A stretch of 64,000 nucleotides of DNA from UBA6109 sp035366835. Its GTDB lineage: Bacteria; Desulfobacterota; Syntrophia; Syntrophales; UBA6109. Under the pieces are notes generated by a model. The model was given only the letters and a program-made list of their open reading frames with translations. It made no database searches and was not told where the DNA came from. Of the stretch, positions 25,776 through 34,983 are shown piece by piece; the first letter of the stretch is position 1, and each line of letters starts with the position of its first letter. The position numbers were made by a program, and so were the translations under genes. The stretch spans positions 35,477 through 99,476 of the forward strand of contig DAOSIS010000014.1 in assembly GCA_035366835.1 (NCBI GenBank), written 5' to 3'.

Positions 25776-28700
25776 ATGATTGATTTATCCCAACAGTCGC
25801 GAGCGGAGTCTCCTCTCTCCGTTAAGGCGGAATATACGCCGTTCGTAAACTTCGCGATGCAGCAGAACGCAGTTCCACTGCTTCGGGCGCTCGCTGTGAC
25901 GAACTTCTCCGAGAAACAGGCCACCCACCTAGTTGTCCGTGTGTGGAGCGACCCACCGGTCGTCGCAGAGAAGACGCTGAGGGTGGACGCGATAGATCCC
26001 GGCGCGAACTACGCCTTTTCGGACCTTGCTCTCACGCTCCTCCGCGAACCCCTCCGCAAACAGTCCGAGCGAGAGGATGGTCACCTGTGGATTGAGGTCG
26101 CCGCTGACGGCGTTGCACCTGCACGGAAGCCGCTTCCCCTAGCGGTGCTCGCCTACAACGAGTGGTACGGCGTCTCCTCGTTGCCGGAGATCATCGTCGC
26201 ACACGTGCTACCCAACGACCCCGCCGTGGAGCGCATCCTAACCGAGGCGTCGAAGCTGCTGTTGGAGAAGACGCAGGACGGCTCGCTGTCGGGATACCAG
26301 AGCGGCGGTCCGCGCCGCGCGTACACCCAGGCTGCTGCGATCTATTTCGCGGCGGCACGCCAGAAAATCAGCTACATCAACCCTCCGGCGAGTTTTGAAG
26401 AGACCGGCCAGAAAATCAGAACCCCGGAGCACCTGCTTGACCGTAAGCTCGGCACCTGTATGGACACTTCAACGCTACTCGTCGCGTGCTTCGAGCAGGC
26501 TGGGCTTCGACCGGCGGTTGTGCTGGTGGAGGGACACGCTTTCCCCGGCGTGTGGCTCGTAGACAAGTCCTTCGACGATACCGTGACCGGCCACGCGTCG
26601 ATCCTCCTGAATCGGATCGGCCTAGGCGAGTTCCTAGTCGTTGAATCGACGGGGATAACCAAGACACCACCCATAAGCTTTAAGACCGCACTGGAACAGG
26701 CAAAAACTCGCCTTCAGAGCGAGACACGCTTTCACTTTGCAGTGGACGTAAAGGCCGCACGTAAAATCGGTATCCGCCCGCTGTCGCTGACCGAGGAGGT
26801 TTGTGGATCTGCGGACGAGAACGTCATCCCTGGTGGAAATGCTGAATCTCTCTGTGAAGACCTCGCTGCCCCGGAGGCGGTCGCGGATGCTGACACCCTG
26901 AAGTCGACGCGTGCTCCGTGCGAACAGGAGAGCGCCGCCAACCGCCTCGCCCGGTGGAAAACCAGCCTGCTCGATCTCAGCCTCCGGAACCGCCTGCTCA
27001 ACTTCAAAGACTCCAAGAAGTCGATCCCACTGCTCTGCCCCGACATCGCGGACTTGGAGAATGCGCTGGCTGCTGACGAGGCGTTTCGCGTACGGCCCAA
27101 GCCGGACGCTTGGGGGGCGGCCGACCTCCGCGACGCCGCTCTGTACCAAGAGCAGACGGGCGGTGACGCCCTGGCTGACTACCTGCGCGAGGAGATGGCC
27201 CAGCGGCGGCTGCACGCCGCCGTGACCGAGCGCGACCTTTCAGGTCGCCTCACCGAGATTGAGCGCGCCGCGCGCTTGGGCCTGGAGGAGGGGGGCGCGA
27301 ACACACTGTTCCTCGCCCTCGGTTTCCTGGTCTGGACAGAGGCCGCGACGAGCGACATCGAGCGTCGCGCGCCGATCCTCCTGATCCCGATGAGTATCGA
27401 ACGCAAGTCCGTGCGCGACGGGTTCCGTATCCAGCGCATCGACGAGGAGTCGCGGATCAATATCACCCTGCTCCAGAAGCTCAAGGTGGACTTCGGCATC
27501 ACCGTCGACGGTCTGGACCCGTTACCCGAAGACGAGTCCGGTCTGGATTTTCCCAGAATCCTTCGGACTATCCGCGATGCCATCAAGCGTGAGCCGCGCT
27601 GGAAGGTGGAAGAGGACGCCAATCTCACCATCCTCACCTTCTCCCGGTTCCTGATGTGGCTAGACCTGGAGGCGAACGCCGAGGAGATCAAGAAGAACGC
27701 GGTCGTCCGGCACCTGATCGAGACCTCGAACGAGCTGTTCGACTCGGGCGCGTCGTTTCCCGACCTGGAGATCCTCGACGACCGGTATCCACCATCTGCC
27801 ACGTTCTGCCCGCTGCACGCCGACTCCTCCCAACTCCGCGCTGTCCACGCGGCGGCGGAGGGGCGAACCTTCGTGCTGCAAGGCCCGCCGGGCACCGGGA
27901 AGTCCCAGACAATCGCCAACCTGATCGCCCATTGCCTGACAGTCGGAAAGCGTGTGTTGCTTGTCGCCCAGAAGCGGGCGGCACTCGACGTGGTGCACAA
28001 GCGCCTCACGGATGTCGGGCTCGGTCCCTTCTGCCTGGAGCTGCACTCGAACAAGACGACAAAGGAGTCCTTCCGCGCACAGCTGCGCGAGACACTCAGC
28101 GTGGCCGGGACCGGGTCCAGCAAGTACTGGGAGGCGGAGACGAGCCGCCTCGCCGAGCAGCGGAAGTTGCTGAATGAGTACGCGCGCGATCTGCACCAAC
28201 CTCGCGCGTTCGGTAAAAGTGCGTACTGGGTCATTTCTCGGCTCATCGGCCGTGGGGGTGAGCCGAAGGTCTCGCTGGACCTCGGCGACCTCGGCGGACG
28301 GACGGGTGAGGAGTTCGAGCGGATGCGGTCCGCCGTGCGTGAGATGGCCGAGGCGGCGTGCGTCTCCGGTGACCCGGTTGGACACCCTCTGAACGCGGTT
28401 CGCTTATCTGTCTATATCTGGGGTATCGAGGACGACGCAAAGAAAGCGATCCAAGCCGCCGAGGAGGCATACTGGCACCTGAGAACCAAGGGGTCGTCGA
28501 CCCTGCAGGACCTGGGACTCGAGATCGATGAGGTATCGCTCTCCGATCTCCAGCTCGCAGGCGACCTGACCGCCTTGCTGGAAACCGCGCCAATCGTCAC
28601 ACAGGCGATCCTGTCGGAACCTGACTGGCAGCGTACAAGGTCCGATCTGATGGAGTGGATCGAGCTGGGACGCGGGTGCGCCGCGAGACGGTCGAAGCTG

Positions 28701-31700
28701 TTGGAGACCAACACCGACGGACTCCTCACGCTGGACCTTCCCGCGTTGATCGAGAAACTGCGAACGCGAAAGGAAGCCTGGCTCTGGAAAAAGTGGCGCA
28801 TGGAGGTTTTCGTTCGGAGGGCCGTGTGGGCGATCCGTAAGGACGGTAGGAAGCCCAAAGACCTGACCGCCCTAGAGGAGGAACTCGGCCAGGCGCTGAC
28901 CGTAGTCGAGGAGAGTGCCAGGCTGGAAGCACATGGCGAGGTTCTCTCCCGGCTCCTCGGCCCATCCTGGAAGGGACTGGAATCTCGGTGGGAAGAGCTG
29001 CAACGGATCGTGGGGTGGTCGGACAGGTTCCACTCGGTCATCGACCGCGCTTCAGGCGCGGACCTGGACGCAAAGCTGAGGACTAGGGCCACGTGGATGC
29101 GGTTCGCCACGGAGAAGCGTGCATTGTTTGTCGCCGGTGCTCCTGCCACGCTGCAGGCGCGGGCTTTCCGGGACGCACTTCAGGGCGTCGAGGACCAGCG
29201 AGTACACCTCGGAAGCCTTCTGCGACTAGACGCCCAAGGGGCCTGGGGCGGCGATGCCGACGCGAGGATGCTAGAGCGGGCCGAGACGACCTTGAGAAAC
29301 CTGGCGGCGAACCTGCCTCGCCTGCGCGAGTGGTCGCACTACCAGGCGTCTCGCGCGGTGGTCGTTGAGCTTGGCCTCGCCGCACTCGCGGAGGCTCTTG
29401 ATCGCGGAGAGATAGGTGTTCATCAGTTGGAGGCCGCGTTCGAGCACTCCTTCGCCGACTGGTGGGCGCGGACCGTACTGAAGTCGATCCCCTCTCTCGC
29501 CGGTTTCATCGGGGAGCGGCACAACCTGAAAATTCGTGAGTTCCGAGAGCACGATGCCAAGATCACCGACCTGACCAGAAAAGAGACATTCGCTCGGATC
29601 GCCAGTGGGATGCCGCGAGCGGTGGCGACCGGGCAGCGCACGCCCGCCAGCTCCGAAGCCGGGCTGCTCCAACGATTCGCGCAAGGGGGACGAAAGACGA
29701 TCCGGCGTATCTTTAAGGAGTGTCCCAATGCACTCGCCAAGTACAAACCGTGCGTCCTCATGAGTCCGCTGTCTGTGGCCCAGTTCATCGGCGTGGACTT
29801 CCCGAAGTTCGATATGGTCGTGTTTGACGAGGCGTCGCAGATGCCGACGTACGATGCAATCGGCGCTATCGCGCGCGGGAACCAGCTCCTCGTGGTAGGT
29901 GATTCCCGCCAGCTCCCGCCGACGAGCTTCTTCGAGCGGCAGAAAGGCGACGAGGAGTACAGCGAGGACGACCTGCCCGAGGAACTTGAGAGCATCTTGG
30001 AGGAGGCGGAGGCCGCAGGAATAAAGCCCCTGCGCCTCGACTGGCACTACCGTAGCCGCCACGAGAGCCTGATTGCCTTCAGCAACCGGCAATACTACGA
30101 GAACCGGCTCCACACTTTCCCGGCAGCAATCGCGGAGCACCCCCGACTCGGGGTCCGGTGGTGCGAGGTCCTGGACGGTGTGTACGACCACGGAAAGTCG
30201 CGCACGAACCGCAAAGAGGCGGAAGCAGTGGTGGCGGAGATCATCCGGAGGCTGCGCGATCCCCAGGAGCAGAGCAACTCCCTGGGTGTGGTGACCTTCA
30301 GCCAGGCGCAGCAGGGCCTTGTAGAGGACCTCCTGGACGCCGCGCGAAGCGAGTACCCGGAGATCGAGCCGTACTTTACGACAGTCAGCGAGCCCGTCTT
30401 CGTGAAGAACCTGGAGACGGTCCAGGGCGACGAGCGGGACGTGATCCTGTTCTCGATCTGCTACGGGCCAGACGCCGCCGGGGTCGTCCGCATGAACTTT
30501 GGGCCGCTGAACAACAAGGGCGGGGAGCGGAGGCTCAACGTGGCCATAACCAGAGCCCGCAAGCAGCTGTTGGTTTTCTCGCGGCTGCGGCCAGAGCAGA
30601 TCGACATCTCCCGGACCCAGGCAACCGGCGTGCACCACCTACGGACCTTCCTCGACTACGCGAAGCGTGGTCAGGCGGCGCTCCTAGAAGAGGTCTCCCG
30701 CACGAACGGCGAGGTAGAGTCCTTCTTCGAGCAGTCGGTCTTGGAGGAGTTGACCAAGCGGGGCTGGCGTGTGGATGTGCAGGTGGGCTGCTCGGGGTAC
30801 AGGATCGACCTCGCCGTCCGCGATCCCGACGCCCCCGGGCGGTACCTCCTGGGCGTGGAGTGCGACGGTGCGAACTACCACAGCGCCAAGTCGGCGCGGG
30901 ACCGCGACCGACTTCGCCAAGCGGTGCTGGAGGGTCTCGGCTGGCGGCTGCACCGCGTCTGGTCGACCGACTGGTGGCTCCAGCGTCCCAAGGAGATCGA
31001 CAAACTCGAAGAGGCACTCAAGTTGGCGAAACAGAGGTCCGGTGCGGCCGACGATGTTGACCTGAGCCCTCCGGCAAACGTCCCTTTGGCGCATGTACCA
31101 AACGATAACCCCGGTGAGCAGGATATGAACCAGCGATTCGCGAGGGAGAGGACAGTTGTTGTGCGGAAGCCCATCGAACTCCTCCCGGTTGTTGCCGAGC
31201 TTCCGGGGCAATCGATCTACCGGCGTTACGGGGCGGGTATCCAGGCCTTCTCGGGCGAGCTTCACGATCCGGCCAACGCACGTAAAGTCCGCGACTTGGT
31301 CAGAGTGATCGTCGACACCGAGGCCCCCCTACTGTTCGATACGCTCTGCTCCGAGGTGGCGTCCGCCTGGGGACTGCAAAGAGCTGGAAGCCGCATCCGC
31401 GGGGTAGTACTGGACGCGGTGAAGCAGAACGGTCTTCCAGTGCGCCACTCGGGGAAGCGCGAGTTCGTTTGGACCAAGGAATTGACCGAGAAACCCTACG
31501 CGGGTTTCCGCATTCCTATAGAGAAGGACCCGAAGGCGCGCACGGCGGAGGAAATATGCCCGGAGGAGATCGCCAACGCGGCAGTCCAGGTACTCATCCT
31601 GCATATCAGTATGGGCCAGAATGACCTTGCGCGAGAGACCGCCAACGTGTTCGGCATCACGCGGTTCGGTAACAAGGTGCGGTCGTCCTTCGAGGAGGGA

Positions 31701-31763
31701 ATAGAACTCATGAAGAAGAACGGTGGGTGTCGAGTCGAGGGAGAGAACCTCGTTGCACCATGA
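25776..31763 (+). CDS. DUF4011 / SF1 helicase / Vsr-type endonuclease / DUF3320 giant protein
   Basis: 1995 residues from ATG 25776 (GGAG five bases upstream of the start). Domains in order: an N-terminal transglutaminase-like part (Cys228 in LGTCMDTS, His254 in GHAFPG); DUF4011 near 385-480 (LARWKTSLLDLSLRNRLLNF); superfamily 1 helicase with Walker A GPPGTGKS at 703-710, DEAS at 1351-1354, GDSRQLPP, and NVAITRARKQ near 1587; a Vsr-like nuclease near 1645-1735 (FFEQSVLEELTKRGW, then GVECDGANYH around Glu1695-Asp1697, then RDRDRLRQAVLEGLGW); and a DUF3320-type tail near 1830-1880. Proteins of this type occur in phage-defence islands (Hhe-like or related); that role is inferred. It is intact and monocistronic. 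Confidence 0.88.
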   Translation: MIDLSQQSRAESPLSVKAEYTPFVNFAMQQNAVPLLRALAVTNFSEKQATHLVVRVWSDPPVVAEKTLRVDAIDPGANYAFSDLALTLLREPLRKQSEREDGHLWIEVAADGVAPARKPLPLAVLAYNEWYGVSSLPEIIVAHVLPNDPAVERILTEASKLLLEKTQDGSLSGYQSGGPRRAYTQAAAIYFAAARQKISYINPPASFEETGQKIRTPEHLLDRKLGTCMDTSTLLVACFEQAGLRPAVVLVEGHAFPGVWLVDKSFDDTVTGHASILLNRIGLGEFLVVESTGITKTPPISFKTALEQAKTRLQSETRFHFAVDVKAARKIGIRPLSLTEEVCGSADENVIPGGNAESLCEDLAAPEAVADADTLKSTRAPCEQESAANRLARWKTSLLDLSLRNRLLNFKDSKKSIPLLCPDIADLENALAADEAFRVRPKPDAWGAADLRDAALYQEQTGGDALADYLREEMAQRRLHAAVTERDLSGRLTEIERAARLGLEEGGANTLFLALGFLVWTEAATSDIERRAPILLIPMSIERKSVRDGFRIQRIDEESRINITLLQKLKVDFGITVDGLDPLPEDESGLDFPRILRTIRDAIKREPRWKVEEDANLTILTFSRFLMWLDLEANAEEIKKNAVVRHLIETSNELFDSGASFPDLEILDDRYPPSATFCPLHADSSQLRAVHAAAEGRTFVLQGPPGTGKSQTIANLIAHCLTVGKRVLLVAQKRAALDVVHKRLTDVGLGPFCLELHSNKTTKESFRAQLRETLSVAGTGSSKYWEAETSRLAEQRKLLNEYARDLHQPRAFGKSAYWVISRLIGRGGEPKVSLDLGDLGGRTGEEFERMRSAVREMAEAACVSGDPVGHPLNAVRLSVYIWGIEDDAKKAIQAAEEAYWHLRTKGSSTLQDLGLEIDEVSLSDLQLAGDLTALLETAPIVTQAILSEPDWQRTRSDLMEWIELGRGCAARRSKLLETNTDGLLTLDLPALIEKLRTRKEAWLWKKWRMEVFVRRAVWAIRKDGRKPKDLTALEEELGQALTVVEESARLEAHGEVLSRLLGPSWKGLESRWEELQRIVGWSDRFHSVIDRASGADLDAKLRTRATWMRFATEKRALFVAGAPATLQARAFRDALQGVEDQRVHLGSLLRLDAQGAWGGDADARMLERAETTLRNLAANLPRLREWSHYQASRAVVVELGLAALAEALDRGEIGVHQLEAAFEHSFADWWARTVLKSIPSLAGFIGERHNLKIREFREHDAKITDLTRKETFARIASGMPRAVATGQRTPASSEAGLLQRFAQGGRKTIRRIFKECPNALAKYKPCVLMSPLSVAQFIGVDFPKFDMVVFDEASQMPTYDAIGAIARGNQLLVVGDSRQLPPTSFFERQKGDEEYSEDDLPEELESILEEAEAAGIKPLRLDWHYRSRHESLIAFSNRQYYENRLHTFPAAIAEHPRLGVRWCEVLDGVYDHGKSRTNRKEAEAVVAEIIRRLRDPQEQSNSLGVVTFSQAQQGLVEDLLDAARSEYPEIEPYFTTVSEPVFVKNLETVQGDERDVILFSICYGPDAAGVVRMNFGPLNNKGGERRLNVAITRARKQLLVFSRLRPEQIDISRTQATGVHHLRTFLDYAKRGQAALLEEVSRTNGEVESFFEQSVLEELTKRGWRVDVQVGCSGYRIDLAVRDPDAPGRYLLGVECDGANYHSAKSARDRDRLRQAVLEGLGWRLHRVWSTDWWLQRPKEIDKLEEALKLAKQRSGAADDVDLSPPANVPLAHVPNDNPGEQDMNQRFARERTVVVRKPIELLPVVAELPGQSIYRRYGAGIQAFSGELHDPANARKVRDLVRVIVDTEAPLLFDTLCSEVASAWGLQRAGSRIRGVVLDAVKQNGLPVRHSGKREFVWTKELTEKPYAGFRIPIEKDPKARTAEEICPEEIANAAVQVLILHISMGQNDLARETANVFGITRFGNKVRSSFEEGIELMKKNGGCRVEGENLVAP

Positions 31764-31940
31764 GGAGAGGAGCATTCGACGAACTTCCTCAGGCCGAAGG
31801 AAGGCGCATAACCGCTGGCTTCTATATTATTCTGGCTGCCTATCTCCTTGAAGATAATAATGGCCAGATCAACGATATGTATCTGTACCATCAGGGCCCG
31901 TATGCTTGGCGTGGACGACGTAACAGAAATGCGGGACAAG
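31764..31940. other. spacer after helicase gene
   Basis: An open frame (31760-32095) overlaps the helicase stop but has no recognisable domain and is out of frame with the toxin remnant that follows. I regard it as non-coding. Confidence 0.5.
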
Positions 31941-31947
31941 GCGAGGA

Positions 31948-32091
31948 GTTGCACGCTCCATTACAGAGGATAGGTTCATTACTGTTGGTTATTCACTCCA
32001 AGGACATCTGCTCGTTGTTTCGCACACTGAAAGAGAGGATACGATACGAATTATCAGTGCATGTCCTGCAACGATTTCGGAGAAAAAAGAC
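31948..32091 (+). pseudogene. BrnT-like toxin, C-terminal remnant
   Basis: The frame reads ITEDRFITVGYSLQGHLLVV, then TIRIISACPATISEKKD, the conserved second half of BrnT-family ribonuclease toxins. The first half is absent: the frame is blocked by TAA at 31921 and there is no start. It is in the same frame as the antitoxin ATG at 32092 with no stop between them, so the original toxin stop has been lost or the two were joined. Confidence 0.65.
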
Positions 32092-32346
32092 ATGAAAACT
32101 AAAATTATAGAAGAATTACGCCCTGAATATGAGTTCGATTATTCAAAGGCCGTTCGGGGTAAGTACTTTAAGCGACTGATAGAGAAAGGAGCTAATGTGG
32201 CGGTCCTCGAACCGGAAGTCGCTAGAGTTTTTACCAGTTCGGCTGCCGTGAATGAGGCGCTGAAATCACTCCTTGAAATCGCGAAATCCACTCAGCGCCT
32301 GACCAAACACGCAACCGGACGCGCGAAAAAGCTGCGCGCCGGTTAG
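32092..32346 (+). CDS. antitoxin partner of BrnT-like toxin (RGKY family)
   Basis: 84 residues, starting at ATG 32092 with GGAG ten bases upstream. The motif AVRGKYFKRL followed by VAVLEPEVARVF and SAAVNEALKSLL is typical of a small antitoxin family commonly encoded next to BrnT and similar toxins. The toxin half here is truncated, so this is an orphan antitoxin. Its stop codon lies within the right arm of an attC-like site (32302-32359), a trait of integron cassettes. Confidence 0.7.
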   Translation: MKTKIIEELRPEYEFDYSKAVRGKYFKRLIEKGANVAVLEPEVARVFTSSAAVNEALKSLLEIAKSTQRLTKHATGRAKKLRAG

Positions 32347-32359
32347 CTCTGGGTTGGGC
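32302..32359 (+). other. attC-like recombination site
   Basis: ACCAAAC (left core, 32302-32308) and GTTGGGC (right core, 32353-32359) flank arms GCAACCGG and CCGGTTAGC, with an inner GCGCG...CGCGC hairpin. Size is 58 bases. The antitoxin stop TAG lies in the right arm. Confidence 0.6.
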
Positions 32360-32486
32360 TCGCATATTAGGGAGGTACAACTCATATGCTTACACAAAAA
32401 CCATGGGGGACATAACGCCCGTAAGAGGAATTGATTGTTGAAACAGTTGGTGGTATCATTGGAAATAGCATAGGAGGCACAACCAA

Positions 32487-32768
32487 ATGTCGAACACACC
32501 CAAGATAATACCGATTTCCGATCTGAGACAAAATGCTAGCGATGTGGTGAAAGGTGTTTCTGCATCAAAAGAGCCGGTCTTCATTACGCAGCGAGGCCGG
32601 GCGGCCGCAGTCATGGTAAGCATGCAGGTTTACGAAGAGTCACAGCATGAGTTGGAAATCCTGAGATTACTCGCGCGTGGTGAAAAAGAAATAGAGGCAG
32701 GCACGGGCTACGATCTTGACGACGTTCTGAGAGAAGCTGATCGGTTCCTCGAGGCCGCCAAATCTTGA
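32487..32768 (+). CDS. Phd/YefM-type antitoxin
   Basis: 93 residues. The N-terminus IIPISDLRQNASDVVKGV and the following VFITQRGRAAAVMVS are the standard DNA-binding fold of Phd/YefM antitoxins; the C-terminal half (READRFLEAAKS) would wrap the toxin. A GGAGG site lies about 11 bases upstream of the start. The stop overlaps the TTG start of the ParE-type toxin, so the two are translationally coupled, and the pair is expected to autorepress. Confidence 0.92.
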   Translation: MSNTPKIIPISDLRQNASDVVKGVSASKEPVFITQRGRAAAVMVSMQVYEESQHELEILRLLARGEKEIEAGTGYDLDDVLREADRFLEAAKS

Positions 32769-33064
32769 AAGTCCTTTTTACCCCGGCTGCCCGACGCCAG
32801 TTTCTCGAGGCACTTGCCTACATTTATCGTGACAACCCCTCGGCTGCCGTCGGTTTTCGAGAGAAAGCAGAGAAGACACTCTCACGCCTCAAACAGTTTC
32901 CGGAGTCTGGAAGGCTTACTCCGGAGTTCCCCGATCTGCTTTTTCGCGAGGTTATCGTGAGACCTTATCGGTTCTTCTATAAGATCAAAGAGCAAACTGT
33001 ATGGATCGTTGCGGTCTGGCATAGCGCACAATTAGCGCAAGAACCTGAAAGAGGCAGCGGGTAA
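32765..33064 (+). CDS. RelE/ParE-family toxin
   Basis: 99 residues, starting with TTG at 32765, which overlaps the antitoxin stop. The ParE/RelE fold is seen in AARRQFLEALAYIYRDNP, RLKQFPESGRLTPEFP, then FREVIVRPYRFFYKI and VWIVAVWHSAQ. ParE members poison gyrase and RelE members cut mRNA; the sequence alone favours ParE. The module ends next to the 3' end of intron copy A, so its expected attC site has probably been split by that intron. Confidence 0.9.
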   Translation: MKVLFTPAARRQFLEALAYIYRDNPSAAVGFREKAEKTLSRLKQFPESGRLTPEFPDLLFREVIVRPYRFFYKIKEQTVWIVAVWHSAQLAQEPERGSG

Positions 33065-33065
33065 T

Positions 33066-33834
33066 CGGGTAACCGAGGGGATTAGCTCCCCCAGCCCCTC
33101 ACACCACCGGGCATGCGGGCCGCACCGGGCTGTTCACAGAGATTACCGGGCCGTAGCCGAGTAGTGAATGTGAAACCCACAGCTCTTTGACAGACAGCAG
33201 CCCTTAATCCTTGAGCCATTTGTTGGTCATGCCCGTTTGCGTTGCCGCCGTCGGGTGCGCCGTGGTTGGCTTTCATCCTTTTTCCAGGCCGTTCCCATGT
33301 TTTCTTTGGACGGATTCATGTCATAGGAGCTCATAGAGGTTCTTCCCTTCGCTGTGTTCGGCCCTTTGGCGGGGCAAGCCTTTCCCGGTTTTTCCGGGCT
33401 GGTTTCCTCGCGCCTAATATGGCCTCTGCTGACTCCTGGCCGGTCCCACGGCATGTTGCCATGACGTGCGCCACTTCGGAAGAAGTTGCCAATCGGGCGG
33501 GTCTCCCCGGATAAGAACGTGAACTGTGACGATGCAACCGCAGCATTTACCGTATCTCCCGAATCTGGGGCTTTGTCATGTTGTGCTGACTTGCCCGGAG
33601 ACTCAGCCTTGTATGCTGCTTCTGTTCCCTTCGACAAGCTCTGGACAGGCTTGGCTCATCGCTTTGCACTCCGGCTTCCTTCGGATGGTCCCTCGCGGTT
33701 CTGCCCTTGCCTTCAGCCAGTACTTGTAAAACGGCGTCCTTCGTCCGACGTAACATGCAAGGAGTCGCACTCGCGGCAACAGAGTATTGGCCGTACTTGC
33801 ACAACATGATTCTGGAGCGCAACCCGGCATGCAC
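33066..33834 (-). mobile_element. group II intron copy A with internally deleted reverse transcriptase
   Basis: Read on the minus strand, it starts GTGCATGCCGGG at 33834 and passes through a long intron-type RNA region including CCGTCCGAAGGAAGCCGGAG-like stretches and GGTAAATGCTGCGGTTGC. The start of a maturase frame follows (MSSYDMNPSKENMGTAWKKD near 33335). Near 33245 the frame jumps directly to the maturase C-terminus (TGMTNKWLKD, stop, GLLSVKELWV). The 3' part has a domain V-like hairpin CCCGGTGCGGCCCGCATGCCCGG near 33100-33130 and the terminal stem ending CGGTTACCCGATT. It is about 770 bases. It has no catalytic reverse transcriptase domain. Confidence 0.7.
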
Positions 33835-34028
33835 AAAGGCACTGGCACGATTCAGACCCGACAGATTATAGGAGTGCCGACAACACGCCGGAAAGTATTT
33901 GCCGTTCCGCTATGCTCCACGGCAAAACCCTCAGCGTGAGCGATAGGATAGCGCGAACCAGACGCTCGTTGAGCGGCGGATTTTTTGTCAGGCTCTTTGG
34001 CTCGCACTGGTTACGCTGAGCGTTAGGC
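33835..34028 (+). other. attC-like site(s) and hairpins at the 5' flank of intron A
   Basis: A hairpin GGCACT ... AGTGCC lies nine bases from the intron's 5' end. A second structure has left arm CCTCAGCGT at about 33928 and right arm CACTGGTTACGCTGAGCG, followed by the core GTTAGGC at 34022-34028. The right arm is a textbook attC end; the left core is unclear. The next gene starts 19 bases later. Confidence 0.55.
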
Positions 34029-34047
34029 ATGAGAAATTTAGAGACCG

Positions 34048-34791
34048 ATGATTAGACCTCCACAAATAGTAAACACCCTTGTTGAGACAGTTTCCGAGAA
34101 ATTGGGACGAGAGGCCATCTTCCGGAAGATAAACAATCGGGAGGGGTATTTCATCCTGGATTTGGCGTTTTCATATTTCCAAAAGGCAGACAGAAACAAA
34201 CGTAACGACTACCGTAGCGGATACCTCTACATTGCCAATGGAGATAAGCAGCGTTTGCTTTTTGCGCTAGCGCATACTCCCGTGATGTCATCATTCTTCA
34301 AAAAGAATTTTGACTATGAAAGATTCAGGGCCATTGTGGAAGATACTGCGAAATACAGGGACGAAAACATCTTGCGTTTCTCAAGAAAGGGCGTCCGAGA
34401 GGAAATCAGGACCCCCGACTTAGGCATATTCTTGGCCAACCTCGACAGTATAGAGACTTCGGGTTTTTCAAAGTCAGTGTTTAGTAAATCCAAGATTGGT
34501 AAGACAGGGATCGGAAACATCTTCGAAGGTAAAGAAGGTAAAAGGGGACAGATTTATTTTTTACGTACGGAGGAAAATGTTTTAGGGAAAACTTGGAAAC
34601 TATTGAGTTGGATTCTTTCGATTGAGCAGCTCTTTTTCCAGCCTGAGCAGCGTCAGATAATGTTCAACGATGTGGTGGGGCAACTCCCTCACCAACAGGG
34701 CGAATTCTTTCTTGTGGCTTTTCTTCTTCTCCAAGATTTGGATTGCTCCGAGCTTTGGTACATCAGCCCTTTGAGAAGTGTCCTTGAATAA
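34048..34791 (+). CDS. hypothetical cassette protein, C-terminus replaced by a repeat
   Basis: The start ATG 34048 follows the attC-like core by 19 bases, as in a cassette. Residues 1-163 are a charged, soluble protein (AIFRKINNREGYFILDLAFSYF) that I do not recognise. From 34540 the frame runs through a RAYT-associated motif, which contributes KRGQIYFL in frame, and then through DNA antisense to the XRE gene. The native C-terminus is therefore lost or replaced; the true protein was probably longer or different. The last 75 residues are unlikely to be meaningful. Confidence 0.5.
   Translation: MIRPPQIVNTLVETVSEKLGREAIFRKINNREGYFILDLAFSYFQKADRNKRNDYRSGYLYIANGDKQRLLFALAHTPVMSSFFKKNFDYERFRAIVEDTAKYRDENILRFSRKGVREEIRTPDLGIFLANLDSIETSGFSKSVFSKSKIGKTGIGNIFEGKEGKRGQIYFLRTEENVLGKTWKLLSWILSIEQLFFQPEQRQIMFNDVVGQLPHQQGEFFLVAFLLLQDLDCSELWYISPLRSVLE
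34540..34563. repeat. RAYT-associated motif inside an open frame
   Basis: AAAAGGGGACAGATTTATTT with two further T and AC, identical to the copies flanking the transposase at 41.3-42.1 kb. It interrupts the 34048 gene. Confidence 0.85.
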
Positions 34792-34983
34792 TTCGATCAC
34801 GGGCACGGACAGGGCATCTGCAATCAATTCCAGTGTCTTTTGCGTATACCGCCTTTTCCCATTTTCAAGTTGATTGATATAGCCTTGAGAAAGGCCGCTC
34901 TTCAACGCGAGACCTTCCTGGGTAATTCCTTCTTTCTCCCGTAATCCTCTGATGTTATCGCCAACCAGATTTTCATTCTTCAT
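34600..34983 (-). CDS. XRE-family transcriptional regulator
   Basis: 127 residues from ATG 34983 (MKNENLVGDNIRGLR). An N-terminal helix-turn-helix is plain: KEGITQEGLALKSGLSQGYINQLENGK, followed by LELIADALSVPVIELF. The C-terminal 50 residues are helical and unknown. No toxin-like partner is adjacent. It is the only minus-strand gene in the cassette region besides the intron and integrase remnants, and it shares a divergent intergenic region of about 60-135 bases with the methyltransferase gene. Confidence 0.85.
   Translation of the reverse strand: MKNENLVGDNIRGLREKEGITQEGLALKSGLSQGYINQLENGKRRYTQKTLELIADALSVPVIELFKDTSQRADVPKLGAIQILEKKKSHKKEFALLVRELPHHIVEHYLTLLRLEKELLNRKNPTQ

Noticed and set aside
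31760..32095. An open frame of about 110 codons after the helicase gene
   Set aside because: It has no homology, and the recognisable BrnT-like sequence lies in a different frame of the same DNA.
33227..33637. A 136-codon minus-strand frame inside intron copy A
   Set aside because: Most of it is intron RNA sequence; only the segment from about 33335 downward corresponds to the start of a deleted maturase.
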